Of a DNA stretch of 64,000 nucleotides, positions 1-11,435 are shown piece by piece. Each line of letters begins with the position of its first letter. Position 1 is the stretch's first letter. Origin of the DNA: Tenrec ecaudatus (Eukaryota > Chordata > Mammalia > Afrosoricida > Tenrecidae); assembly GCF_050624435.1 (NCBI RefSeq), contig NC_134546.1, positions 75,061,700 to 75,125,699 of the forward strand. The letters are read 5' to 3'. The notes below the pieces were generated by a model. It did not search any database. It saw only the letters and a program-made list of their open reading frames with translations, and had not been told where the DNA came from. The position numbers and the translations under genes are program-made.

Positions 1-1115
1 GTCTTTGGGAGGAGACAGGCCAGTCAGGGTGCGATGTAGAAACGATGAAAAATAGAACTTTTCTCTAGTTCCAAAAACCTTCCTCTCCCCCCTCCACTGT
101 CATGATCTGAATCCTACCTTGATCAGCATTCTTAATCTAAGTTGAGTAATTTTGACTCCTTCCAGAAAAAGTTAGTTTATGAAAAAAAAAATCCCCAAAA
201 AACACCCCATATGGTGATAGGAGATCTACAGCTACATTGCATTGTATGAATCAGGGGAACAACACCACTTTACAGTGCTGGAAAGATGTTACATTGAGGA
301 AGAAAGCTAATGGCACCCAGCTATCAAAAGATATAGCATCTGGGGTCTTAAACCTCGAAGATAAACAAGTAGCCATCTAGGTCAGAAGCAACAAAAGCCC
401 ACAAGGAAGAAACACATCAGCCCGTGTGACCACGAGTTGTCAAAGGGATCAGTATCAAGCATCAAGGAACAAAAAAACCTCATATCCTTGTAAATGTGGG
501 TGAGTGCAAAGGGGACTCTCAAAGCCCATCAGTAGCCAACCAGACACCCCCTTACTGAAGGGTTGTGGCAGGGAGATGAGCCGGTCAGGGTGCAGGGTAG
601 CAATGATGAAACATATAACTTTCCACTAGTTTTTAAATGCTTCCTGCCCCCACTATCATCCCAATCCTACCTTAAAAATCTGGCTAGACTAAAGGATGTA
701 CATTGGTACAGATAGCAACTGGAAACGGAATCTAGGACAGATGACTCCTTCAGGACCAGTGATGAGAGTGGCAATGCCTGGAGGGTGGAGGGAATGTGAG
801 GTAGAAAGGGGCAACTGATTACAAGAATCTACGTATAGCCACCTCCCTGGAGGATGGACAGCAGAGAAGAGGGCGGGGAGAGACATCAGACAGTGTAACA
901 TGACAAAATAATAATTTATGAATTATGAAGGATTCATGAGGTAGGAGGTAGTGGGGAGGGAGGGGAAAAATCAGCAGCCGATAATAAGGGCTCAAGTAGA
1001 AGGCAAGTGTTTTGAGAATGGTGATGGCAACAAATGTACATATGTGCTTGTATGTATGGGTTGTGCTAAGAATTGTACGAGCCTCCAACAAAATGATTTT
1101 TTAAAAAGATTATTA
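1..1115 (+). repeat. L1 3' UTR fragments (two overlapping 5'-truncated copies)
   Basis: Positions 1 to about 180 and about 270 to 1112 match, on this strand, the reverse complement of the 3' UTR of the minus-strand L1 at 45-47.6 kb. Shared text includes the segment around 350-480 (compare 45.77-46.14 kb) and the terminal GAATTGTACGAGCC..AAAATG tail. The short open frames here are non-coding repeat sequence. Confidence 0.75.
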
Positions 1116-1261
1116 CCTTGAGGATTGAGTTCACCTGACTAAAACATGCTATTGTCAATGGCTTCCTCTGCACGCGAAAGATGGGAACTGAATTAGGCAG
1201 GCAGAAGAACCAATGTGGTTGAGTTATAGTTCTGGCCAAGAATGTCCCAAGTACCATGAAT

Positions 1262-1600
1262 AGCCATGGTACAAACTAGTGTGTCTTGGCAGAAGTAATA
1301 TCAGAGAAGTAATATCAGAGGACTGCTTAGCGGTAAAGATGGTGAAAGTTCGTATAATATACTTTGTACAAGTTATCAAGAGAACAGTCCCTGGAGTAGG
1401 ACATTAAGTTGGGTAAAGTAGAGGGGCAGTGAAAAATAGGAATCCCTCTACTGAATGGACTAACAACGTGACTGCAACAATGGGTTCATCCTAAATTGTG
1501 AGGTTTGCACAGGAGAGTGCAGTGCTTTGTTCTGTTGTTCACTCGGTCCCTGTGAGATGGAACTGACTCCATGACAGCTAATATGACACCATCCCCAGAA
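1262..1600 (+). repeat. RTE/BovB-type LINE 3' end
   Basis: Decayed 3' portion of an RTE-class LINE. The order of recognisable words (AGAACAGTCCCTGGAG, GGGTAAAGTAGAGGG, GCAACAATGGGTTCA, then an AfroSINE-like GAACTGACTCCATGACAGC end) is the same as in the pieces at 19.04 and 41.88 kb. A 17-bp local duplication (AGAAGTAATATCAGAG twice) lies near its 5' edge. Confidence 0.6.
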
Positions 1601-3360
1601 ACCACAAATAAACACCCAAGACATGCACAAAAACATGCTAGTGTGCTAGTTATATTTACCAAGTTCTTACTTCTCTTATTAAGAGAGGGAAGAGGTTTCT
1701 TTTGTTAAAAAAAGGAACAAACAAGGTGACAACAAAATCAGTGAGAACTTCCTACCCCTCATTATACCATTCTTTTGGAGGTCAGCTGAAGGCAATTCTC
1801 TAAGCTCCACATGGGATGCCATATGACAGAGTGTTTTCATGAATGTGGGTTCTAGTGTAAGGACAGCACACCGTCATCGGTTGTGACATTTTGTCTTTCA
1901 AGGGAAGTGTAAATCATATAGGCCTCTACATTGAGGGGTCAGCTGGAAGATCACAGGATCCAGCAGAACAAGAGACTAATGATAGTTGAGTGGGTTTCAG
2001 GCTGCTTAAAAGGTCTATGTGCAATTCAATCGAAATAAAATTTCATGAGGCCCTTCCTGCCTAACTGTAAGATAGATGAAAATTAAAGATTCTGGCATCT
2101 AGAGACCAGATTATTCACATATGATGAATAAACACTTCTCCCCGTTTTGTTTGTTTGTTTAAGTTCAAGTTATTGGGCTCACACATAAAAATAGTTTTGA
2201 AAGAACACTTACTAATACTTTCTAGGAGACGAGAAATAACCTGTTATCAATGTCCCTGTTGGCCTCATCTGAGACTTCAGGCTGCTCCTGTCGCAAAAGG
2301 TGCATAGACTGGCATCAGGTGGGGCTTAGTCATTTTTCTCACCACCACTTGGGAGAACGACCAGGAGGCCCATTCAGGCAACTGGCTGGAGATGCTGCGA
2401 TGAGCACATGCACCTTGGGCACCTCCATTAGGAGCCCTGTCCCCTTCCTCTGGGACCGAGTGGGGACGTAGTTACTTTTCTCGTCGCCACTTGGGAGGTC
2501 AACTGGAAGGTCCTGTTAAGGCAGCAATAGATCGCAAGGAGGGAGCTGCTGTGCTCGATAGGAAACGCTGACCAAGAAGCAGGTTGTCTACCAAGTTTAG
2601 CACCAGGATCCCAACAACATGAGGTATGTGACAGGCGAGTGAGGGGCTGCCACCTCTCTGGTCCCAGCGCACAGTGGGGACTTGCATCCACAGAGAGCCA
2701 CAGCCCACGGTGGCAGGGTTGGAGGTTATCCAAGCCCAATGGAGGCTCCCTGAGGTGTCCTATCCTTTCTGCAGTTTAAGAATCTTTCTGTCTTAATCCC
2801 ACAGATGGCAGCTTCGCCCCATTGGCTCCTCAACTAAGCACAGACACCCAATGGAACGTGTGGTTCCTCTCCTTCTGAGCAAGGTTACCATAGAAACAAC
2901 ACATCACCATTAGGGTAAAACGAATCTGTCTCAAGACGGTCTAAACCCAGCTCACGTATCCCATTAGTGGTTGAATCATCCAATGCTTGGTGAATTCTGC
3001 TTCACAGCAATAAAAAGAGCTGACATCAAAGGAACAAAAAGTGAAGTCACTGTGAATGGCTGGCCGCAACAAGCCAGTTATCCCTGTGTTAACTTTTCTG
3101 ACACCTCCTGCTTAAAACCCAAAAGGTCAGAAAGATCACGAGGCCCCACTTTCATGGTCTGCATTCGTACTGAAAAGTAAGATCAAGCGAACTTTTTCCC
3201 TTCTTCTCCACAAGAGCTTCTGTCCTCCCTGAGCTCGCCTTAGGACACCTGAATTACCTTTCCCAGGTGTACTGTCCCAGTCGAACAACCCACCTGACCC
3301 CGCTAAGTCCCTGCCTGCCCAGGGAGGGGCCCCAAGGAGACTGCAGCTAAGGCTCAGAGG
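1600..3360. other. Non-coding, no gene recognised
   Basis: No gene, RNA or named repeat could be supported. Around 2250-2760 the base composition rises and short open frames occur on both strands, but they show no domain, no splice context and no similarity I recognise. Confidence 0.5.
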
Positions 3361-3370
3361 AAGCACAGTA

Positions 3371-3663
3371 AGAAATGCCAGCGAAGAGCAAGGAGACCTA
3401 CTCTGTGTATGTGCACAAGGTGCTCAAGTAGGTTCACACTACTCCAACATCTCGTCCAGGGCCATGGGCATCGTGAACTCGTTGACCAATGACACCTTCG
3501 TGCACATCACCCACCAGGCATCTCAACTCCATATTCCAAACTGCTCGAACATCACGGCCTGAGACATCCAGACGGCTGTGCACCTGCTACTACCTGGACA
3601 GCTGGCCAAGCGCGCCATGGCTGAGGGCACCAGGGCCATTGCCCACTACACCAGCTCCAAGGA
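3371..3663 (+). pseudogene. Histone H2B processed pseudogene
   Basis: An intronless, decayed copy of a core histone H2B coding sequence. H2B pairs with H2A in the nucleosome. Recognisable blocks in order are [45 protein letters not shown] and HYTSSK, spanning the alpha1 helix, the histone-fold core and the alphaC helix. The blocks lie in more than one frame. The Gln codon after HKVLK is TAG (3429-3431), a small deletion follows in the VHPDT region, the codon before DIQTAV is TGA, and the normal stop after YTSSK is absent so the frame runs on. The basic N-terminal tail is missing. Substitutions ([14 protein letters not shown]) could reflect a divergent H2B variant parent or decay. It cannot encode a histone. 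Confidence 0.8.
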
Positions 3664-3789
3664 AATTGTCCTTCAGCCTCACAACGTTCAAAACCCAAAG
3701 GTCCGTTTCAGGGCCACTTCTGTTATCGTCCCAGAGAAAGAAGTCCTAGTGTTTGGTTTGATTGTTTCGCTTTGGTTTTTGACTCATGC

Positions 3790-4325
3790 ATAGTTTATTT
3801 AGTTCGATAGTTTTCATGATGGAGACCTTCTTTTCTTTTTGAATACCTTTTGGGGCACTTAATGCTCATATCCCACAATTCAGCAATTCAAATATCTCAA
3901 GAAGAATTGTACAATTAGTACAACAATCAACTTCACATTATCTTTTTTCCACCACGATTATAGCGCCTTTAAAAAGACTCTTGTCGTCACCATTAGTTTA
4001 GTGCTCAGTTCCCTCCTTCTTTCATTCGTTGCTCCCCAAATCTTTACTCCCCAAATTCCCTCCCCTTCCCCAACTCAGACACTACCCACCCCCAGCCAGA
4101 CATCCCCTACAAACCCTCCCATCATTTCTAATCTGTAGGCATCCACTCCTGTGCTTCACAAACTGAGAACCCAACAGAAACGATAACGAACAGAAACAAA
4201 ATTTGGTGGGAAGTTAAAAACAGTAATATATAGATAAAATTATAAACACGGAGTAAGAAAAAAGGCCACTATCAATATTTTAAAGCCAGGGAAGACGTTT
4301 CCCTCACAGACCAGCAAGAGATCTT
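3790..4325 (-). repeat. Older L1 3' UTR-type fragment
   Basis: Shares word order with 44.15-44.63 kb (runs of the type CAGCAATTC..AATTGTACAA, the cytosine-rich CCCTCCCC block, the CATCCACTCC..AAACAAAAA block and AAGCCAGGGAAGA.GTTTCC). Interpreted as a copy of an older L1 3' region inserted next to the CpG-rich segment. Confidence 0.5.
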
Positions 4326-4329
4326 GCGC

Positions 4330-4960
4330 CTAGAACAGACTCTGGTCGGGTCCAGAGGGAGGTCAGCAGAACAAGACCCCGGGCTCACCTTTGAGCTGAG
4401 GAGGCGCAGGAGTCTCGAGAGGGAAACGAGGGCGGTTAGGAGACCCGCAAAGAGAGACTCAGGGAACCCCGAAGCCCCAAAAGCCAGCCGGGATCCCCTT
4501 TCTCCAACAGGGACTCCCACCATGAACCCCAACCAATCCGAAAGCGGGGAAATAGGACCTGCCTCAGGGACACCCGCCCACCTCTCACCAAGAGAAGCGC
4601 TGGCAGGGCTCCTGGGGGAGAGAAAGGGCGCTTGCACCCTAGTCAGCTGGACTAAAACAGCCTCCGCCCACACACATGTCCGGGAGCCCAGGGCCTCCTA
4701 CCTGGGAGCGCCGGCAACAGGGTGCTCAGGCTGTGGGCGCTTCTCGGGCACCTCGAGCAGAGCACGGACAGTGGGATCCTCGCTGTGAGCGGCAGTTCAG
4801 TATAAGACACCGCCACTTCCGGCCCTTTCTGGGCGTGACCGGGATGGGGGGAGCTGGCGGGGTCAGGGAGGAGTAGGATCTCTGCCTTCACTTCCTCTCA
4901 AGGCAGCCCTTGCCCCGCCCATTTCTGCTGAGGCACCAATTAGGTCGCCTGGTGAGGGAG
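4330..4960 (-). promoter_or_regulatory. CpG-rich promoter-like segment with minus-strand splice donors
   Basis: A sharply bounded GC- and CpG-rich stretch inside AT-rich DNA. On the minus strand it has two good splice-donor contexts: CAAAG|GTGAGC near 4386-4396 and CCCAG|GTAGGA near 4696-4706. An ETS-like CACTTCCGG lies near 4812-4820, where a minus-strand transcript would start, and a GC box-like CCCCGCCC lies at about 4912. This is the layout of a housekeeping or KRAB-ZNF type promoter plus first exon(s), with any downstream exons to the left of the window. No protein is recognised. Open frames occur on both strands here because of low stop-codon density. Confidence 0.4.
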
Positions 4961-5248
4961 GGCGTGTTTTGCTCTTTAAAATGAGCTGTGTTGATAACTA
5001 TTTTGTATATTTAACCACGCGTTTTTGGTCTTCAAGTAGAACAGTTTAAATAACTGAAGAATGGATCCCTGATTTTCCAAAAAGTCTCATTCAATAAAGT
5101 ATGTTATTCCCTGAAGCCAGCATTATGAAAATTCTATCACAATATGAATTCAGTATTTGTATTAAATGCACTAATCCCTCCCTTATTTTTGTTATAACTT
5201 TGCCTTGGAAATATTTTGCCATTTACTAGGACATATCTATATATTTTT

Positions 5249-5264
5249 CATAATAATTATTTCT
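5249..5264. repeat. Target-site duplication, left copy (PCSK1N retrocopy)
   Basis: CATAATAATTATTTCT, repeated exactly at 6037-6052. The copies flank the PCSK1N retrocopy and directly abut its oligo(A) end (seen as T's on this strand). Confidence 0.92.
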
Positions 5265-6036
5265 TTTTTGCTTCATATCATATTTATTGCGGGGCCAGTT
5301 GACAGGGATCTTGAGATTAGGCGGCAGCAGACAGACCGACAGTAGCTGGGGTCTCAGCGTGCTGAGTAGAAGCAGTCTGAGCGTCAGAGGTGAGGTGGGT
5401 AGTCCTGGGTCACAGGGCTCCTGCGATTCCAGCATTACTCAGGGTGCCAGGAGACGTCGCCCGGGCGCCTGGTCGCGGGAGTCTCCAGGCGTTTCACCCG
5501 CAACAGTGCACCCAGAACGCCCTCAGGTGGCCCCTTAGGGCCCAGATCCTGGTCTGCTGCCCGGCGGATGCGGCGAGGGGCTGCCACGGTCTCAAGGTCC
5601 GGGGTTCCCGTGAGGAGCCATCCCAGTAAGTACCTCAGCAGCTCGGGATCCACATCCGGGGTGTCATCGCCGGCGTCCTCGGCGTCAGGGGGCCGAGTTC
5701 TGAGCACAGACGCGGGGACGGGGGCCAGCTGAGCGGCTAGGGCGGCGGGGTCCAGGAGGGCGCGAAGCAGGGGGCCACGGGGTCGTCGTCCAGGCTCAGC
5801 GCCACGGGGTCCGCCGCCCAAGGGGCGCCCCAGAGCCGCCGCAGCTGCGCCAGGACTGGAGCTTGCTGGTCCTCCGCCTCCTGCGCCCTGGCGCGCGCCC
5901 GCTCCAGCCATTCGGCCTCCATCAGGTGGGCCAGCTCCCGCGCCAGCTCCCGCATCGCCCCCGCCGCCTCCCCCGGGGCAGTGCCCGACGGAAGCGGCGG
6001 GGAGCGCCAGTCTCAGCCATGGGCGGCAAGGGGACC
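5265..6036 (-). pseudogene. PCSK1N: PCSK1N (proSAAS) processed pseudogene, 5'-truncated
   Basis: Intronless minus-strand copy of proSAAS, the secretory-granule inhibitor of prohormone convertase 1. Recognisable parts in order are AETGAPRRFRR, ELARELAHLMEAE, ARAQEAEDQQAPVLAQL with RLWGAP, LDDDPVAP, LDPAALAAQLAPVP, a DAEDAGDDTPDVDPELLRYL stretch, and PPEGVLGALLRVKRLETPA, which contains the convertase-inhibitory LLRVKR core. The signal peptide and N terminus are absent. Blocks fall in at least two frames, with frameshifts near 5765 and upstream of the ELAREL block. A 3' UTR follows, ending in an AATAAA signal (complement at about 5283-5288) and a short A tail, directly bounded by a perfect 16-bp target-site duplication. 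This is L1-mediated retroposition. The long open frame covering the 3' half starts in flanking DNA and is not a real gene. Confidence 0.92.
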
Positions 6037-6052
6037 CATAATAATTATTTCT
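6037..6052. repeat. Target-site duplication, right copy (PCSK1N retrocopy)
   Basis: Exact second copy of CATAATAATTATTTCT from 5249-5264. It marks the 5' end of the minus-strand retrocopy. Confidence 0.92.
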
Positions 6053-7618
6053 AATATAATGATTGCAGAGGCAGCTTTTGTTAGAAATCATTTATCTTGC
6101 CTGAACCAAAGTGAACATTATAGTCTGATGTAAGTAGACTACTTATTATACAGAATTGTTTAGTAATTATTTTTAAATTCTTGTACTTGGCATTTTTCAG
6201 AAATGTTGGAATGATATTAGCTATTATTCAATGAGACCCACCCATAGGTGTCCTATACCTGCCAGGAATGGTGGCTTATTATTATTATTAAATTGATCAT
6301 CTGAGAATATTTTCAGTAGTAACATGTAATTTTCCAGAATTAAGCCAATCTACTTTTTTTGAGCTAATAAACTTATACACTATTATCTCTATATATCCCT
6401 TGAATATAAATGATGACAGGAGGAAAATGTGTATTCATTTGTGGATGAAAAATTATAGAAAAGAAAATCTTAATCTTTTTTTCTGAATATTGCCAGCAAA
6501 TGACATATTGGCTCTCTATTTTAAAGGTAAATCATACCATTCTGAGGAGGCCAGGGAAGAGAGCAGAACTTTTAATCTATGAGAGTAGGATAATTGAGTT
6601 TCAAATAGTTCACTGAGAAATGTAATTAAAAAGTAAAATGTTTTCCTTTTTCCCCCACAACTTTTGGAAGACTATGATCCTGAGGGAAGGAGAAGGGGGG
6701 TATGTTGCACAGAAATTATATTAATTGTTGTGCATTTCAAGGAAGATTCAGCATTGCCATTGGGTGTTCTAATTGGAAAATTCTCCTCTAGAGATGACAG
6801 ACTATTTCTTGTGCTCCTCATTTTAATTGGGGCTTCCTCTTTTGGTTTGATATCTCTGCATAATGTAGGCGATGGGTTCTGTGGTCCTTTGTGCGTACTG
6901 TAGTTTGACAAAATGGCAGGCCATTCTTAGGCCTGGCACACTCTTGATAGATGTTTATGTAGAAAACCTAGTTTTTAAATTTATTTTCCCTCTTACCATA
7001 TGTATAGATGTTTGGGATATATTTCTTCTGTTGATTACATTGAGTTGGGTATTTCTCAACCTACTGACATTCACATATGAGACAACTTCCAATTTATTAC
7101 TTACCCTGAAGTCATTCAAGACTCTTGTCTACACTTTCTATTTATTGTATATTCTATAATGAATGTTGGATTTAGAGTGTGAACATGGCAAAGGTAATTT
7201 CATTTTTGTATTCTAACTAGGACCAACAACTCTGTTTTTTCAATAGAATGTGAGCACATGTTTTCTTATAAACTTTTATAATTAATAGTGTGATAGACAA
7301 GATAGTTTTCATGTTGAAGTATAATATGTGGTTCATTTTGCATAAGCATGAATATAAATCAAAGAGAAGTGTAATACTAAAAAACAAGAAATGAAAATAA
7401 TGAAGTCATCTTTATGAATGTCACAGAAAGCATGTTCTCCCTTTATTTCCTGCTTAATAGAGGTTGATTTCCTGTTAATAGACGTTACTGCTCTCAACCC
7501 AGATTAGGTGGGTGATAGGATTGAGATGGAAAAACCCTTGCTTACAGTGAAACCTTATACATGCCAAATAAACTTTTTTGTAAACTGTTTTTCTCTATAT
7601 ATTTGTAAGTGATGAGGT
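6053..7618. other. AT-rich non-coding, no gene recognised
   Basis: AT-rich sequence with scattered short frames. The frame at 6664-6903 has no motif I recognise and no promoter or splice context. Confidence 0.5.
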
Positions 7619-7619
7619 A

Positions 7620-7805
7620 GCAGTCCCTGGTGACACAAAGTTCACGATCGTGGATGCTGTTTGAAAGGTGAGCAGGTACCACCCACCAACTGGCCCCTTG
7701 CACAGTTAAACTGACAATCTGTGTCCAAAAAGATTACAGTTTAGAGATCCCTATGGGGAAGTTCCAGTCTCTAGTAAAGGGTGACCTTTAGTCAAAATGG
7801 ACGAT
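7620..7805 (+). repeat. AfroSINE-type tRNA-derived SINE
   Basis: Order of elements is as in AfroSINEs: a tRNA-like head at GTCCCTGGTGACACAAAG, a central pyrimidine/purine region, then AAAAAGATTACAGTTTAGAGATCCCTATGGGG-type text (short words only) and a ..CAGT end. Diverged. Confidence 0.6.
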
Positions 7806-8149
7806 ACATATACAAAACAACATGTCATTTTCAAATATGATGCAGTTTGGATTCTCCCTAAAAGATATTAAAACACATGTTTCTTCCTGGGGCTCCTAAT
7901 CTGAATTCTAGTCCTAGTCAACTGTTTTGGATAATGGCAAGTTTGCTCTTTATGATACAGCTTAGGTATCATAAATAATTTTCAATTTGTCTTTTTAACT
8001 TGGCAGATTATCCTGAGGCCTCTGGCTTCACATATTAATTTCATTATATTTTGAAATTACTTAATTGCTATTTATGTTTTCTTTATTCATTGCTACACTT
8101 GACTTATTCTCTATTAGAATGTGATCATCTCTAAGTCTCCTCATTATTT

Positions 8150-8350
8150 TTTTAAAAAGAATAAATTTTATTGAGGGCTCTTACAGTTCTTGTACCCATA
8201 CATCAATGGTATCAAGAATATTTGTACATATGTCAAATCATTTCCTAGACATTTCTTTTCTTCTTTTTAAAATAAATTTACTGGGCGCTCGTACTACTCT
8301 TATCAAATTCCATCCATCCATCCATTGTAGTCTGTTCACTTAGTTTGCAG
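8150..8350 (-). repeat. Short L1 3' ends, tandem
   Basis: Two minus-strand tails of the local L1 family (TTTATTGAGGGCTCTTACAG and TTTACTGGGCGCTCGTAC) lie one after the other. Both are strongly 5'-truncated. Confidence 0.6.
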
Positions 8351-8689
8351 ATTTCAATGAGCTCTGCAAATAATTGTGTCCCACGGTCTCCAGGTCAATG
8401 AATAAGGGCTCTGTTTCACACAGCACTCCATTTCCAGAACTGTGTGTCCTGCGCACTTCTACTGGACAAACTACAGCGATTTGGTAAAGAATACTGATTG
8501 GTCAAGAGATTGAAAAAAATACTGTTCAGTTTTCAATGTAAATAAAATTTAAAAACCTTCAATAAGACTAATGATTTAAATTTGAGGTATGGCAACACAG
8601 AAAATCAGCCTACAAATGTGATGGGTATATTCAGATAAATGAAAATTTATCTTAATATTGAGTGTTTCTTTGAGATAGAAACATTTTTC

Positions 8690-9180
8690 ACCTTGTTCTC
8701 AGAACTAAGTTTTGTTGGGATTCGTGCTAACCTGGCATGCTATCCCATGCAGGGAGGGTAGCCTGTCTTACATGGTAGAGAAATGACTCCACCTGAAATT
8801 CCAAACACTAGTGTTTGATGAACCCCAGGAATCCTGGGAAACTTTCACAAACTCATTGAGTGCAGCTGGAGGCGCTGTGTGGTGAAAGCAGTTCAGCCCT
8901 GGAACACGAGCTGAATGTTAGAGAACAGTTCTGTTGACCTGCTTCTGAAATACCGACTCACTGTAGAGATCTCAGTGGCTTACTGCACGTGGAACACTCT
9001 TAGGATTTCAGTGTGGAGTCAGTAGGGTCTGGTTTAGGATGAGTAACATGTCAGAGCAGAATGACGTTCACATCTGACCCTCTTTCCTCTCACACTGATG
9101 TGTCCTGGCTGGAGCCAACTATGACTTGGCATCACCTTTTTCTAGTTCAGCACTGGTGCATGGTTCATGCGCTGAATGAA
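8690..9180 (+). repeat. Duplicated 3' flank of an IGHV3-type block, V segment missing
   Basis: Collinear with 23.6-24.09 kb downstream of the IGHV3 fragment. Shared words include GCCTGTCT.ACAT, ATTCTGTTGA, AGTAGCATGTCAGAGCA (GAGTAACATGTCAGAGCAGA here), AATGA.GTTCACATCTG, AGCCAACTATG and CATGGTTCAT. The adjacent RTE insertion (9.27-9.56 versus 24.2-24.5 kb) is also shared. No V coding sequence is recognisable upstream, so only the flank survives here. Confidence 0.6.
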
Positions 9181-9264
9181 AACATGTTCATATATCAAGA
9201 TATATATATATATTTTTTTAAGTGTATGCTATTTTGAGTTCTCCCTGAAGCAAACAGCAAGATG

Positions 9265-9560
9265 AATTAAGTTTGTTTGTTTGTTTACATTGTTGTAATT
9301 AGGTGCCATCGAGTGGGCTCTGTGCATCTGAACAAATCACTGCCTGTCCCTGGTCCATCATCACCATCTGTGTTTGAGCCTGCTGTGGCAGCTACTGAGG
9401 GCTTTACATTTATCATGACCCATTTATCATCACCAGTCATAATGCCATTCCCCAAGGACTGGCCCTCTTGATCTTGTATCCAAAGTGCACTAGATGAAGT
9501 CCTGCCATGCTCACTTCTACAGAGAACTCTGGCAGCACTAGTTCCCACACAGGAATCTAC
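9265..9560 (-). repeat. RTE/BovB-type LINE fragment, antisense
   Basis: Same antisense RTE segment as 24.2-24.52 kb (TAGGTGCCATCGAGTGG.., CACTGCCTG.CC, TCCCCAAGGACTGG, TCTTGTATCCAAAGTGCA). Its shared position next to the duplicated IGHV3 flank suggests the insertion predates the block duplication. Confidence 0.6.
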
Positions 9561-10430
9561 TACATGTTAAATGTCCATCCCCAATGCCATCATCCAAAGG
9601 TATCAAGGGTTCTTTGCTTTTTCTAATCTATGGTCACACATTTTCAGGTGTATGCCAGTTAAACTACTGTGTCTTCTGTCAGGTGCGCCTCATTCCTCAA
9701 GGTGACATCTTTATAACTAGTACTTTAAAGAGACCTTCCACAGTAGATTCCCCAAATGCAATATGCTATTTAATTGTGGGTACAAGTAAAATGAGCTCTT
9801 GAAAGACGTCACTCTTTAGTCTATGCGTGTGCATTGATATGTGTGTGTGACTGTATGCATCACTTGAAATTCTTTTGTAAGAGATGTTTCTGTCCCTATT
9901 TACTTTATTCATTCAACCTTTTATTAATATGGAAAGAACTCAGGGATATTGTTTTTAAAGTTTACATCATAACCCAAATTTTTATTGTTTTGTTACTATT
10001 CAAAATTGTCCAACTTTTTTTTTTATCATATTGGGAACATTTTCATTTCATTTCTCATTATGTGTTTCCCTTTATGTATTTTCAATTGCACTGTACATGT
10101 ATACCAATTTCAAATTCTTGAGCCATCTAGCCAAGGGAATGGAATCTATGGAGTGAAAACTAGGTGCTGTGCGCACTTTATTTTGCTATTAGGTTTACAG
10201 TCTTTGTTCACCTTAGAGTTACTCATGTTAGCATGTTGTCCTCACCTTCAGAGAATTGTTTCAGACATTTTTAATAACCACTTTTATAGTCTAATCTCTC
10301 TCAAGATCCCTGACATTTAAAAAAAATTTTGCATACCAAAGGCTGTTTGCTTTGAGGAGTTTTAAATGCTTTTATATGTCAAAATGCCATATTTCCAGGG
10401 CACTAAAAACGAGAAAAATTTTGCTGTCAA
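9560..10430. other. Non-coding, no gene recognised
   Basis: T-rich sequence with hydrophobic-looking short frames that reflect base composition only. No repeat family could be assigned with confidence. Confidence 0.45.
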
Positions 10431-10444
10431 ATAGTTCCTCTGCC

Positions 10445-10590
10445 TCAACTGTTGAACGCCGTCTTCTGGGAGATCAGAGGCGGTCATCTATCAGCGTCTT
10501 TCAGGGAAGATGAGCGGTGTCTCACAAGGAAGGGCAGAGCAGATTGATCCTCTACCAGCGTCTTGCAAGGACGATCCTCTCATTTGTCGG
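10445..10590 (+). repeat. Diverged minisatellite units (same family as 11.77-12.0 kb)
   Basis: Three to four diverged units of the about 36-bp motif built on CTATCAGCGTCTTGCAAGGA..GATCAGAGC. The same motif appears in a longer array about 1.3 kb downstream. Confidence 0.6.
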
Positions 10591-10599
10591 TTCTGGAGT

Positions 10600-11234
10600 G
10601 GAGAGGGGAACTTTCCCAGCAAGGGTACCGTGCTCAGTAGCTTGGCCTGTCTTCTCACTCAGCTGCTGCTTATAAGTCGGTATTATCAGCATGTTGATCC
10701 TAACCTAGGATTTGGCTGTGTTTTTTACACCACCTTAGTGAGTGTGTCCGTTCTTGGGTTAGGCCATGCAGGTGCTTGACTCATCTCTCTTTCTGGCGCG
10801 GGCATGTGCGCGCACGTGAACACATACACATACACACACACCATCACCCTCTGTGCATGCCAGACACGCACACACGCCGGGTCTTTAAATAAAATTATTA
10901 AATATGAACTGCCTGATTTTAAACGTAAAAATTTTAAATGATACATTTGAGAAATGAAATCATTATCCAGAACTATTCAAAGGAGGAGGGGTCGCTGTTT
11001 GCCAGAGAGGAGCCAGAGCTGGCCCACCTGCGTGCGGTGCTCCCACGAGCAGGGTCAGGAGGAAGGTGCACACATTCGCCAGGAGGTCGCACCTCATTGT
11101 TTGACCTACACGGACTACTGGCCGACTCACTTCCCGAGTGTTTGGTAAACACGACACTGCACAAATAGGTGTGTATGTTGGATACACAAACACCCACACA
11201 CACACAGAGCGTCCCCTAACACACGTGCATCTTG
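10600..11234. other. Non-coding segment between minisatellite blocks
   Basis: Contains short CA-rich runs (about 10820-10875 and 11185-11210) and a CpG-containing patch at 11000-11110. No gene is supported. Confidence 0.4.
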
Positions 11235-11435
11235 AACAGAACAGATGGGAGATTAGGGCAGTGTTTTGAAGTAAAATTATGAAAGACAGATAAAGGTTGA
11301 TCTGTTTCTTGAAACATTTTGAAACAATAAGATTAGAAAAAAGAAATGTACAAATGTATTTGACAGAATTGATGTATTATGGATTGTGATAAGAGTTGTA
11401 TAAGCCCCCAATAAATGATTTTTTAAAAATAAAAT
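11235..11435 (+). repeat. L1 3' UTR tail
   Basis: Ends with GATTGTGATAAGAGTTGTAT then AAGCCCCCAATAAATGA plus A's, the terminal signature of the local L1 family. Strongly 5'-truncated. Confidence 0.7.

Noticed and set aside
4272..4788. Overlapping open frames on both strands as protein genes
   Set aside because: Expected in CpG-rich DNA with few stops; no domain or start context. Only the promoter-like character was kept.
5435..6091. 218-codon minus-strand open frame as a new gene
   Set aside because: Its first part is flanking AT-rich DNA and it switches into PCSK1N retrocopy sequence in mixed frames; the 16-bp target-site duplication proves an insertion.
6664..7159. Hydrophobic open frames as a membrane protein or receptor gene
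   Set aside because: Short, no conserved receptor motifs, composition-driven in T-rich DNA.
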